Shown in pieces: positions 1-10,451 of a stretch of DNA of 21,522 bases (position 1 is its first letter; every line of letters begins with the position of its first letter). The notes beneath the pieces were generated by a model. That model was not told where the DNA came from. It made no database searches and worked only from the letters and a program-made list of their open reading frames with translations. Origin of the DNA: Annulohypoxylon bovei var. microspora (taxonomy: Eukaryota > Ascomycota > Sordariomycetes > Xylariales > Hypoxylaceae); contig MU405476.1 of assembly GCA_022836615.1 (NCBI GenBank), forward strand, positions 1-21,522. Reading direction: 5' to 3'. Both the position numbers and the translations under genes were made by a program.

Positions 1-1169
1 TACTTAAATAAATCAATTTTTATTAAAATAATTTATTAATTTTAATTAATTATTACCTTTTTAAAAAAGGATATAATTTATTATAAAATTATATATTAAA
101 ATTATTTTTATTTTAAAATTAAATGAAATTAATTATATCATTTTACGATCGTTAATGGTTAAAATATTTACGGTTAAATATAACTTTTAATTTAACGAAA
201 AAAATAAAATAATATATTATTAATAATATATTATAAAAAATCAAATAATTTAAATCCGAAAAATCATTTAATTTTTAATAAAATTTTAATTTATTATTAT
301 TATTAATATATTACGAATAAAAGGATAATTTAAATGTTAAAGTTATTTAATTATTAAAAACTTAAAATATTTATTAATATATTAAATTTTTTTTTTAAAA
401 AAAAAAGATTAAGTGATTTAAACGAATCGATTTTTAAACTTAAAACATTTTTATAACGATTAAAATTAAAGTTTAAATAATATAATAAGATTTATTTAAA
501 AGCTTTTAAATTATTAAATTAAATAAACTTAATTATAATATTATAAAACGTTTTATTATTAAAATATAAATATATAAACTTTAATTAATTAAATAATTAA
601 TTAAATAATTAATTAAAATAAAAAATTAATAATATAAATATTTTAAAACTTAATTTATAAAAGGTTTAATAAAACTTTAATATTAAAAAATTAAAAGAAA
701 AACTTCGGATTTAACTTTTAAAATTAATAATTAATTTTATTAATATAAAATTAAAACTTTAATATATTAATATATTTAATTAAAATACATTTAAAAGTTT
801 AACGTAAAATAATATATTAATATATTTAATTAAATTATAAAAAAAAAATTATAACGTTAAAATTAAATTAAAATATTTAAATAATTTTTTTTAATATTAA
901 TAATTTTATAATTATTTAAAGTTATTTTAAATTAATTTAAATTTAATTAAAACGAAATAATAAAAATAAATAACGGCGGGGTAAGTTTATAAAAAACGTA
1001 AAACGCTTTAAATAAACCCGTTTTATTTATCGTAAATAAAATAATTTTATGAAAAAAAAAAGTAAAAAAAAAGATCGAAAAATCGAACCTTAATTTAATT
1101 AAAATTAAACCTTAATTAAATTTTAAAATTTTAAAATTCGGGAATATTATATTCGCGGCGCGCGGGGAT
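1..1169. other. RIP-degraded AT-rich sequence, no gene
   Basis: No open reading frame or recognisable protein remnant is visible on either strand. The sequence is nearly all A and T. CA and TG dinucleotides are rare, while isolated CpG remains, as expected after heavy RIP. Small landmarks are a T10-A10 tract at 387-406, a 20-bp direct repeat (761-780 and 811-830) and a 9-bp-stem hairpin at 1021-1041 with loop TCG. A CpG-rich patch lies at about 1154-1168. It is probably an old transposon, but its family cannot be told. Confidence 0.6.
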
Positions 1170-1179
1170 TTCGTGTTTA

Positions 1180-1290
1180 ATTAATAAATTAATAAATTAT
1201 TAAATTAATTATTAAATTAATTAATTTTTAAATTAAAGTTTTAATTAATTAATTAATTAATTATTAAATTAAAAATTAATTAATTAAATA
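1180..1290 (+). repeat. Worn fragment of the composite repeat family (copy D)
   Basis: The stretch around 1205-1258 reads as copy A positions of about 9842-9900 after C-to-T and G-to-A change. The distinctive non-periodic block TTTTTAAATTAAAGTTTTAA corresponds to the A block around CTTTTAAACCAGGGTTTCAA, with TTAATTAA runs on both sides where A has TCAATCAG-type runs. The same worn block occurs in copy B near 13820. Only the short-repeat part is recognisable. The telomere-like tract, pyrimidine block and termini of the family are not seen here. The orientation matches copies A and B. Confidence 0.55.
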
Positions 1291-1478
1291 AATAATTTAT
1301 CCGAAAAACATTATGTTTAAATTTTAAAAGGGTTATTATGTTACGTTAAAGAAGGTCATTTTAATTAAGATTAATGAAAAATTATTTGAAAAGGAAATTT
1401 TTTTAAAAGTGGGGTTGTGGTAAGGTGTGTGGCTGCGGTTATAATATAAAGGCTTTATATTTAAAAAAGGGTAAAAAA

Positions 1479-1579
1479 TTATTAAAAATGGGAAAAAAAG
1501 AAAAGCAAGTCCATAATAAAGTATATAATTACCTTATAAAGAAATTTATTAAAAATGGGAAAAAAAGAAAAGCGGGTCC
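1479..1579. repeat. 34-bp direct repeat pair, 67-bp period
   Basis: The 34-bp sequences at 1479-1512 and 1546-1579 are identical except for two bases (AGCAAGTCC versus AGCGGGTCC), a difference that is itself of RIP type. They contain ATGGGAAAAAAAG. The surrounding 1340-1620 is unusually G-rich for this window (GTGGGGTTGTGG, GTGTGTGGCTGCGG). No gene is seen here. Such subterminal repeats could belong to the end of the neighbouring helicase element, which is a guess. Confidence 0.7.
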
Positions 1580-3429
1580 GTGGTAAGTGTTATGGTTTAA
1601 AGTATATGGTTAATTATATTACAAATTAAGTAATTTTTTAAAAAAGAGAAATATTTTTCCATCATTAATTACCTAAGCTTTTAATTATATACCTTTTATT
1701 ATTAAAGCTTTTTTATATTATATAATATTTATTAAAATTAAATCATTACATATTTTAAGTATTTATAAATTATAATAGAATTTAAAAAGTTATTATTATT
1801 AATTATTATGCCGTTAATACGTTTTCATTTTACGAACATTAATTTTACCGTTTAAATTATTATGTTAAATGTTAATATTTACCATCTTAAATATTTGGGA
1901 TATTTTTTATTGCTTTATTTCCTTACTTTAAACGATAATAATATAAATTATAATTTGGTATATTTGGCATGTTATATATTAATTAAAAATATGTGGTTTT
2001 AAAATGGTAATAATATAAATTGCCTTTATTTAACCGAATTAATTAATTTAAATGCATTTTATGTTTTTTACCCTTCCAATTATATACTTTGTAAAAGTTT
2101 ATATTATTTCTTTATCCTTATATACTTAAAAGGTAAACCCGAAGTATAATTTACGAAATATAATAATTATAATTAATTATAATAATTTAATACTTTATTA
2201 TACCGAATTTTAATAATTAAGTGTTTTTTCACAACGATTTACCCGAAATTTGGCGTAATTTAAAAATCCTTTTAATTCTTTAATATAAAGTTTAAAATAT
2301 GCCTTAAGTAATTTCCGAAGCTGTTATTTAACGCAACAAATGTTATTATATTATGTAAGCGTTTTGCGGGAATTAACACGCTTATATTATCCTTTAATTA
2401 ATTAAAATTTGGTTTCTTATAAATGATATAATGCGATATTTTATTAACCAAGGTAATTAGTTAACGTTAAATGATATAACGAACGGAATGTTACTTCGTT
2501 TTAATGTTTATTATATATTAAATTAATCAGAGCTTTTAATAATCCTTAAATATATTAATAATAAATATAAATTAATACTTCATATATTACACTCATAAAT
2601 TTATTACCTCTTTAAATAATAAGTAATATATTATAATCGAAAATTGTATTATATTTACGGCGTTTTTTACGAATTTTTATTTACTCGTTTCGCTTAATTT
2701 ATATTTTAAAATAATATATTATATATTTTTTAAACCTTATATAACTTATTTAAAATTTTAATACAAAAATTGTTGGTTTTTAATGAAAATTTGAAAATTA
2801 TAATAAAATATATTAATTTAATTACCTAAATTATCGAAATAACCTTATCGTTTATTAAAACTTGTGGTAAAAAACGTTTTTAGGGTATTGTTAATAAAAA
2901 AAAATATCGTTAAAAATATTTAATTAAAAAAAAGTAAATAATATATTTAATTAATAAAAAAAAAGATTATAATAAAAATTTTAAGGATAATAATATAAAT
3001 CTTAATAAAAAGGATTATAAATCCCCTAAATTTACTTAATTTAATAATTTAAATACTTATGTATCGTTTTTATTATTATTATTTAATTCTAATTTTAATA
3101 ATAATATAATAAATAATAAATATATGGATAAGAATTTATTAATTAAGATTTTTAAATTTTATTATAATGTTATTATGAAGCGTTTTTTATATCTTTAATA
3201 CCAATAATACCTTTAATATAAGTTAACGATTTTAGTTATAATTACTTAATATTAATTATAATACAAATATATAAATATATAAAATTATTTAAGTATAAAT
3301 TAAAAATATTTAAATAATTTATTAAATATAAAGTTTCGTTATTTGGTTATTAAGCGTGTTAATTTAACGATAAATTAATTATATATTTAAATAATTAATT
3401 AATAAATATATATATGTTTTACATTTATA

Positions 3430-4860
3430 TTAAAAAAGCTTTATATATATCGTACGTTGTTAAATTAAGTTTTAATAACCGGTCGATTTCTTTTATTAAT
3501 TGTGGTGGCAAGCGAAGTTTTAGTTAATGGTTATGTTTTATTAAAGATAATAAATGTAAACTTTTTAAATTAATTATTTGCAAAAGTTAAATATAAATGG
3601 TAATAAAATCAAAATTTTTAATAAGCATTTTTCGATTTAATAAACTTAAAAATACTTAAAGTAATATTATCCCTTATAATTTGAAATTTATGATGGTAAA
3701 GGTAAAAGTTAAGTTATAATTAAATTTATTAAAAGGCTTTTTAATACCTTTTGAAACCATTATTTTCATAAAAAATACAAGAAATATACTTAGAGATAAT
3801 TTAATTAATTATATATTTTAAATGGTTTTGGAGGATAATAATATAACTTTTAAAGGGCTTAAGGTAATAAAAATATTTGTATTTAAATGAAATGTTGAAT
3901 TTTTAAAATTTAGAATAAATTACTTTATAATATATTAAATATTATTAACCATTTTTAACCTTTAATAAATATTTTTTGTAATATTTATAAGCATTTTTTT
4001 AATAAAAGCAAGGTAGGTTAAAACTTTAAAATAAAAATCATCCATTAATATATAAGTTATATATATAACTTTAACTTTATTAATATTTTATAAAGTATAT
4101 TTTAATAAGAAAATTTATATTTTTTAATCTTTTTGTTTAATAAACGTAAAGATAGTTTATAAATTTATTATATATTATATTTGATTTAAAGGATAAACGG
4201 TTTTAACCTTTTTATTTAATAAAATATTTTTCGGACGAATTAAACGAGAATTTAAAAGGTCGACATTATTAACCGTTTATTACTTATTTCGAAGTCGCCG
4301 TAAAAGAGTAACGAATTCGGGATCGGTAATCTGCATTTATTAATTAAGAATTATTATTAATTTAAACTTTAATTATAATTAATACCTTAAATGGTGTTTA
4401 TTATTTTTGTGAATAAATTTTTGTTTCGTTTTTTATATAATCTTTTAATTAATAAGTTTATTGGCGTATAATAATGAATTTTTTTATATGGGAATGAATT
4501 GGTAAAAATCGTTATATAATATAATTATTAGAATTTTACTAAAGTTAATTTTAAGTTACTCGCGAACGGTTTATAAGTGTTTGTTAATAATAAAAAATAA
4601 CGTATCGGGCATTATTAAATACTTATTAATAACGAAAATATTTGTATTTTTTTACATTTAAACCTTATTAAAAAACATCTTTTTTATATTAATTCTAAAG
4701 ATGTTTATTATAAAATGTATAATAGTTTCGTTTATATATATATTTATATACCTTGAGGTGGCGGTTATTTTAATACGTTGATGATTGTTTTTTCCTTTTA
4801 ATGCTATAATTAAAGTTTGTATAATTATGTTCTTTTTAATATTATTATTGTCCTTTAAAT
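3430..4860 (-). pseudogene. PIF1-like DNA helicase remnant (RIP-inactivated)
   Basis: Read on the minus strand, one reading frame carries the helicase landmarks in the right order. A degraded Walker A-like region lies at about 4855-4832 (tentative). It is followed by QTLIIALKGKNN and the motif Ia-like ITATS at 4768-4754. Then come MQITDPEFVTLLRRLRN (4336-4286), VDLLNSRLIRP (about 4267-4235) and NIY-GLKMVNN (about 3973-3937). The DPEF...LLNSR spacing and the YQGLKMVNGA-like motif are typical of fungal PIF1-type helicases found in Helitrons. All these motifs share the same frame, so there were few indels, but many CAA, CAG and TGG codons have become stops. In life the protein would be an ATP-dependent 5'-3' DNA helicase acting in element replication. 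The remnant is dead. The C-terminal limit is uncertain. Confidence 0.7.
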
Positions 4861-7800
4861 AATGAAATAATTATATCGGATTTTTATTTAATTTATCGGT
4901 ATTTCTTTGTTTTTAACTTTTATTAATTAAATTAAAATATTAAAGTATAATATTTAAAGATATTATTTATTTCGGATTTAAACCTTTTACTTTAAATAAA
5001 ACTATACTTATATTTGCTTATAATTAATTAAAATAATATTTAATTATTATATAAATGCGTTAAATAACGTTTCTTTTAAAAGCTTTAATATTAATTAAGT
5101 CGTTATTTATTTTTAAAAGTTTTAAATTTTTATTTTTTTTAATAAAATTATTAACAAAAGTAAGTACTAGTATTTATGAAAGTTTATTATTTATTATTCC
5201 GGTTATTTTACGTAATTTAATAATGTTTTTAATTTTTAATTTACTTTTTTAATTTCAAACATATTTAATAATAATTTTTATTACTACATTATTTTTTATG
5301 CTAAATCTTAAGGCATTTAAGTTATTTTCGTTTATTATTTTTTTATATTAATTTAATTTTAATTCGATAAGAAATTCATTCGTTTTTATAATATCATTAA
5401 TTTAAAAACCTTGCGTTAATTACTATATTTTAATTTCGAATAACGGTGCTTTAATTTTAAAAAAGTTATTTAATTTCATTTTAATGCTTTAAACGAAGTT
5501 ATTAATTTTTTGTAATTTTCTTTTATTTTTAACCTTATTATTTTTTTCTTTTATAATATTACTCCTATTATTATTAACGTTAGAATATTTGTAGGTATTA
5601 ATTTACTTTTAATTTATTTATGTAAACCATATCTTTTTATTACGTTGAATATTTTTTTAGCTTTTTTTTTAAAAGCGTAAAATTGTTATTATAAAATCGA
5701 AGTTATTTAAGAACGTATTATATTAAATCTTCCCAAATTTCTATAACGGATTTGATATTTTTTAATAAAAACTTTTTTTAAGGTATAAATAAGCTTAACC
5801 AAATAACCGTTAATCGATAATATATTTTTTTATCTTCGAATTTTAAAAAATATGCTCCGGTTATCATTAAAGTAAACATCTTTTTTAACTTAATAATATG
5901 TTAATAAAAGTGATTATTTCTTAAAGATTCTTCGAATATAATGTGTCATTCATTTATTTTTAAAAGTTTTAATATAATGTTAATAAAGGATATATAATTG
6001 TAAAAATATATATTTTTAAATATAAGGTTACGGTTTAAATAAATATCGAAAAGGTTTAGCTTAATATTAATATAAGAATATGATACGTTTTTTTTTTAGT
6101 TGGATTTTTATTACCATTAAAAGTTTTATAAGCGAGATTTTATAAATGTTCCCATTATCATTAAATGGTAAAATAAAACGTTTAATAATGAATTTATTAT
6201 TATTTAAAATTAAAGCAATAAAACATATCATGCCTTAAAATATGGTTATATATTTTAAGAGAAGAAAGTTTTTATTAAGAAAATATACGATTAAAGATTT
6301 TAATTATAAAACTACGAATTATTTCGATATTATTATTAAAATCAACGAATTTAAAATGTTTTAATAATATATTTAAACGAATAATTATATGTACGAATTT
6401 TTAATCCGTAAGAAATTTATCTTTAATTATATAATTTGTGATGTATTATAATAATGTTAAAGTTTTAATAACGGTAAAAATTAAAGTAAAATTATAATTA
6501 TGTTTTAACGTAACGGTAAGAATTATATTTTAATGTGTACAATTCGTGGAATGTTATTCAATTTAAAAAATATTATTTTTAATAATATACGTTTAATTAA
6601 TTTTATTCTAAGGATAACTAAATCGATATAACCTGTCGATCTTACTCTTTAACTTATTTTTATTAATTTTCGAATATTTATAACAAATATAAATACACTT
6701 ATAAACTTATGTATTAATAGTAACGAATTAAGTTTTATTTTCTTATTTAATTATTAAAGTATTTAAATTGCGTTTTAATTTTTCCATTGGTTATAAGTGG
6801 TTTACGGTTAAATGCCTTTTATTTAATACATTGTGGTTGAAATCCTTTTTAAAGTGTTTATCGACGAATCGAAGAAACTTATTTATTTCTTTTTAAATCC
6901 TGCGCTTAACTAAGTCTAAGAAATAGTTCGAAAAATTTATATTATTAAAAAATTATAATAGCTTATGAAAATAAAACATAGCTCAGCTATTAGTTTTAAT
7001 AATGTTAAAGTAATGCGATATAAGTTTAAAAGTTTTATTTTAAGTAAACGTTTAAATAATCTTTTCGAAAAACGCTTCCAAATAAATGTAAAACCATTCC
7101 ATTAAAGTTATAAGATCTTAATTAATCTTTTTCTATTAAATAATACGTTTTTAAACGAAATATCGATTTATTTATTTTTACAACCTTTCCAAATAACGTT
7201 TACTTTTAAATTTTTTTTTTATCCATATTCGAATTGGTGATAATATATCGTTAAGGTTAATAATAAATTATATAATTAAAGGCTTATATTTTACGATTAT
7301 ACTTTTTATTTTATTTTTTGTTTAAATTTTCTTTTTATTCGTAAAAAACTATTGGCGGTTAGATATAATGATTTTTTTAAGGAATGCATTTATGTTTAAG
7401 TTAAAGATTTTATGCGTTTTATGAAGCTTACAATTAATTTTTAATAATTGTTCTTGTGTTATATTTTCATAAGTTTTTTAAATAATATTAAAAAAGGATT
7501 TCTTAGCTTGTATATAATTAATTTAATTGTTATTATTTTTAATAATGCGATTAAATATAATAAAAGGAAATATAAAGTATATAATAATAATAATATTATG
7601 TTGTTATAATTTTATTATAACCCACTTATAATGAAATAATTAATAATAAAATCTTAAAGATAAATATAAAAATAATTTAAGTTTATAATTTTCAAGTAAA
7701 GTTTTTTTTATAAAGCTTTTCATTATTTTTTTCTTTATTAATAATAAATAACGATTTATTAAACCCATATAAAAAAATAATAAGAAAAATCGATGCGAAA

Positions 7801-9200
7801 TAGTTTGGATTTTAAAGGTTAAAAAAATCTATACCTAAAGAAACTTGGAAATAAGGTTAATTATTTTGAGTTTTTTTAATAATATAATTTTATTTTTTAC
7901 TTTTATTTTTATAATTATTAAATTTAATTTAAAGTGATTTTTAAATGAATTAAACCTTTTATGTATTATTTATTTAATTTTTAATTAAATTAAAGAAACC
8001 AAAAAAAATAATTATAAAAATAAATTCCGTATTATTTTTTTAATTAATTAAACTAATAGCCTTATTATTATATTTATTTTTATATGTATTTTAAATATTA
8101 TTAAAAAATAAAATATCTTTTACTTTTTTATGAATATTTTTCCACTTCCGTTTTTTGTTAAATTTGTTTATTATTTTAAGTTTATTAAGGTTAAGAATAT
8201 ATTGTTTATCTTTTTTAAATATTAAATCTTTATTACTTTAATTTAAGATATAATTTAATTGTTTTATTAATTTAACATTAATGTTAAATATATAAGTAAA
8301 GTTTAAAAGAATTTATAATAATAAAAACTTATTTTCTTTACCTTATATATTTTAAAAATTATTATTTAATGGAATGTTATAATAAAAATGATTATAAGTC
8401 TTTAATTATAATAATACATTCATTATAATAAATTTATGTAACCTTAAGAATAAGATTAAATTATTTTTCTTAACCTTTTATAAACTGCATTATATAATAT
8501 AAATATCTTTAAAAATGTCTTTAATATTACATAATAATACTTTAATAATATAATAAATATTATTAATAAAAATAATAATATATCTTATTACTTTCCGATA
8601 AGAAAGGTTTATTAATTACCTTAAAAATGGATTAAATATAAATTTCGTAATTATATTAAACGCACATTTAAAAGTTAGAAATCTTTTTTTTAATAAATAA
8701 AATAATTTAATAAATAAAAGAAATAAGTGGACGTAAGGTATACGTAATATGTTTAATCGATAATTAAACGGCGTATAATCTTTATTTAAATTTTGTTTAT
8801 ATTTATTATAAATGCGAACGATTTGGGAATCTTTTAAAAAATAATTTAAATAATTATAATAATATAAAGTTTTTTTTAAATTTGGAAATAATATATTAAG
8901 ATTTTTTTTAAAGGATTTTTTTAATCCTTTTTAAATTTAAATTAAAAAAAAAGTATAATTAAAGAAATGGATATTATTAGTAATATATTATATTAAATAT
9001 AAATGGTATTAATTTAATGGTAAGTTATTAAAATCTTAAATATAATATTAAAAATTAAATATATAAATTATTTTATAATAATTATTTATAAAACAAAGAA
9101 AAGATTTATCCTTTAACTTCCTTTTTTTTTTATTAAAATCGAAATTAAAATTGTTAATAATATTTTTAAGAATATTAATAATATTAATATTATTTATGAG
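4861..9200. other. AT-rich stretch upstream of the helicase, no identified gene
   Basis: If the helicase is the C-terminal part of a larger minus-strand protein, this stretch should hold its N-terminal part and 5' leader. Short open segments exist (for example around 5880-5765 and 5770-5640 on the minus strand), but none matched a family I could name. RIP-type stops are frequent. No tRNA, rRNA or intact reading frame is visible. A small hairpin is listed separately. Confidence 0.5.
8910..8930. other. Short hairpin, 8-bp stem
   Basis: AAAGGATT (8910-8917) pairs with AATCCTTT (8923-8930) across a TTTTT loop, flanked by T-rich and A-rich runs. In this base composition short hairpins are expected by chance, so no function is assigned. 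Confidence 0.3.
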
Positions 9201-9212
9201 ATTAGGTATTTA

Positions 9213-9227
9213 TCCGTCCGGAGGACA
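9213..9227 (+). repeat. Left inverted terminus
   Basis: TCCGTCCGGAGGACA here is the exact reverse complement of 10139-10153, and it recurs at 21429-21443. The base before it is A in both copies, and similarity between copies A and C starts here, so this is probably a true element end. Confidence 0.75.
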
Positions 9228-9267
9228 CTATTACGCTCAAACTCGAAAATTTAGAGATTACGTAAAT

Positions 9268-9334
9268 AATTGATAAGGTAATTGATAAGGTAATTGATAA
9301 GGTAATTGATAAGAAACTGATAAGTAATTGATAA
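9268..9334 (+). repeat. 12-bp tandem repeat AATTGATAAGGT
   Basis: Three perfect 12-bp units (9268-9303) are followed by shorter variants (AATTGATAAG, ACTGATAAG, TAATTGATAAG) to 9334. The same array starts copy C (21489-21522). Its RIP-worn form (AATTAATAAAGT, AATTAATAAAAT) lies in copy B just before 13331. Confidence 0.85.
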
Positions 9335-9491
9335 GCCCTTTCGAGCTTAGCTGGCACCAGCGAAACGATTCTAATTGGTTAAATTCATCCACCCCTCTGA
9401 TTGGGTGCATCCTCTTTCTAGACCCACTTTTCAATTGCCCGCGCACCCAGCAGCCTTTTAAGCCACCCTCTCAATCAGCCACCTTTCCAAC

Positions 9492-9597
9492 CACGTGTCA
9501 AGCCACTTTTGAACCACCACCTTTCGCGCGCAGGGGCCACTTTCCCGGGGGTTGATTAGTCACCCACTTTAGGAGCTTTTACTTAGCTGTATAAAAA
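9492..9597 (+). promoter_or_regulatory. Promoter-like region: CACGTG and TATAAAAA
   Basis: CACGTG (9492-9497) lies about 90 bp before TATAAAAA (9590-9597). Both are retained in worn copy B as CACGTG and TATATAAAAA (near 13571), although survival there is also expected because RIP changes these bases little. No reading frame of credible length follows, so any transcript would be non-coding. The call rests on motifs alone. Confidence 0.25.
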
Positions 9598-9611
9598 CGA
9601 ACTGATCTGGG

Positions 9612-9657
9612 TTGAAGATCAGGTCTTCAAGACCACGTAAGCCCTCAAGACCACGTA
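9612..9657 (+). repeat. Hairpin and 13-bp direct duplication
   Basis: TTGAAGA (9612-9618) and TCTTCAA (9624-9630) form a perfect 7-bp stem with a 5-base loop. TCAAGACCACGTA then occurs twice, at 9627-9639 and 9645-9657, with an 18-bp period. The duplication is still visible in copy B, where CCACGTAA occurs twice near 13620-13645. Confidence 0.7.
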
Positions 9658-9711
9658 GGGTTAGCGGTTAGGATTAGGGTTAGGGGTAAGGATAGGATTA
9701 GGGTTAGGATC
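9656..9711 (+). repeat. Interstitial telomere-like tract (TTAGGG variants)
   Basis: The tract contains GTAGGGTTAGCGGTTAGG, ATTAGGGTTAGGGG and ATTAGGGTTAGG, i.e. degenerate TTAGGG units, the common telomere repeat of filamentous fungi. Units vary in length (TTAGG, TTAGGG, TTAGCGG, TAAGG), unlike a true chromosome end, and sequence continues on both sides, so it is interstitial. Copy B carries the mutated tract at 13644-13694. Confidence 0.75.
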
Positions 9712-9741
9712 CGGGGGTTTGGGGGGCGGTGGGAGCCCCCC
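9711..9741 (+). other. G-rich hairpin and potential G-quadruplex
   Basis: Runs of five, six and three G (GGGGG TTT GGGGGG CGGT GGG) follow the telomere-like GGG. GGGGGG (9721-9726) can also pair with CCCCCC (9736-9741). Both structures are possible in the same bases. Most of the GGGGGTTT and GCGGTGGG core survives RIP in copy B (near 13698-13718). Confidence 0.5.
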
Positions 9742-9761
9742 ATGTGGGAATGTGTTCTTTT

Positions 9762-10128
9762 TGCCAGTAAGTCAGTAAGCTATTCAACCCGTTGTTTAAT
9801 CAGTCAATAAGTAAGTCAGTAAGTAAGTCAATCAGCTGTTCAACCAGTTGTTGAATCAACCAGCTTTTAAACCAGGGTTTCAACCAGTCAGTCAATCAGT
9901 TGATCAGGTATTCAACCAGTCAACCAATCAACCAGTCAACCTGTCAGTAAGTCAGTCAGGTGTTTAGTCATCTATTTGACCATTTGACCAATTGACCAAT
10001 CAATCAATTAGTCAGTAAGTCAACCAGTTTTTGAACCAGCTTTTGAACCAGGGTTTCAAGCAGTCAGTAAGTCAGTCAATCAGTCAGTCAATCAGTCAGT
10101 AAGTCAATCGATCAATCAGTCAATTAGA
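9762..10128 (+). repeat. TCAG/TCAA-type short-repeat region with internal duplication
   Basis: About 370 bp is built from GTCA, ATCA, GTAA and ACCA tetramers (for example AGTCAGTAAGTCAGTCAATC). Inside it, a longer block with ACCAGCTTTTRAACCAGGGTTTCAA occurs at 9857-9900 and again at 10033-10080, so the region also grew by segmental duplication. The regular 4-base phase carries stops in frame and is not protein-coding. In copies B and D the same region is reduced to TTAATTAA runs. Confidence 0.85.
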
Positions 10129-10138
10129 TGAGTGGTGA

Positions 10139-10153
10139 TGTCCTCCGGACGGA
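10139..10153 (-). repeat. Inverted copy of the left terminus
   Basis: TGTCCTCCGGACGGA is the exact reverse complement of 9213-9227. It would close a 941-bp element. However, copy B has its worn equivalent (TTTTCCGGACGGA, ending at 14201) followed by the same pyrimidine block, so this is either an internal inverted repeat or a boundary frozen into a composite unit. Confidence 0.7.
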
Positions 10154-10160
10154 TTCTGTC

Positions 10161-10290
10161 TTTTTTTCCACCTTATTGCCCCCCTTCCCACCCCGTTTCC
10201 CACCCCGTTTCCCACCCCTTTCCCTACCCTTTTTTTACCCCGTTTTCTACCCCGTTTTCTACCCCTTTCTTAGACCTTTTCCCAACCAAC
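10161..10290 (+). repeat. C-rich polypyrimidine tract with 12-bp repeats
   Basis: The plus strand is almost purely C and T, with repeats of CCCACCCCGTTT (two units near 10187-10210) and of TACCCCGTTTTC (near 10237-10262). The minus strand therefore has many runs of three to six G and could form G-quadruplexes, and the purine-pyrimidine asymmetry could allow triplex DNA. A worn version is at about 14204-14340. Confidence 0.8.
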
Positions 10291-10305
10291 AGCTTTCTGC
10301 GAAGA

Positions 10306-10451
10306 AAAATTTTTGGGGTCTTTTTTTTCTTTTTCCCGGTCCCCGTAACTTTGGGAGGGCAAAAACGCCCCGGAGCTTGCGTAGGTCGCGTTTTCCCGGA
10401 CATTGTGGAGGGCCGTACCGGGTAAAAGAAAAAAAAGACCCCAAAAATTTT
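10306..10451. repeat. 35-bp near-perfect inverted repeat (fold-back end)
   Basis: 10306-10340 and 10417-10451 are reverse complements with one mismatch in 35, separated by 76 bp that is GC-rich and contains CGCCCCGGAGC and GTCGCGTTTTCCCGG. The arms run from AAAATTTTTGGGG inward to CCCGGT. Copy B keeps the same arrangement at 14366-14400 and 14477-14511. The outer limit of similarity between copies A and B coincides with the outer arm, so this may be a terminal hairpin of the unit or a small fold-back element inserted long ago. Confidence 0.8.

Larger units (their letters stand above)
1300..9200 (-). mobile_element. Large RIP-worn element with PIF1-like helicase, possible Helitron
   Basis: This block sits between repeat copies D and A. 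Its only recognisable coding content is a minus-strand PIF1-like helicase at about 3430-4860. Fungal Helitrons carry a Rep endonuclease followed by such a helicase, so the Rep part would lie at higher coordinates, roughly 5-8 kb. I translated parts of 5.8-6.6 kb and found scattered open stretches but no convincing Rep motif. I could not place a 5' TC or 3' CTRR terminus. The limits given are only those of the neighbouring repeats. The Helitron assignment is inference from the helicase type; another helicase-bearing element is possible. Confidence 0.4.

Noticed and set aside
9328..9555. 75-codon open frame on the plus strand, with an overlapping 62-codon frame on the minus strand
   Set aside because: Both lie in the repeat unit, and the minus frame is partly a translation of the 12-bp array (YQLP repeats). 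Neither is conserved as a frame in copy B, and no domain is visible.
9268..10128. CRISPR array or bacterial origin suggested by regular short repeats
   Set aside because: The units are 12-bp and 4-bp contiguous tandem repeats without unique spacers, in a fungal RIP context.
10340..10417. tRNA, 5S rRNA or SINE in the GC-rich spacer of the inverted repeat
   Set aside because: No cloverleaf and no A-box/B-box pair could be found.
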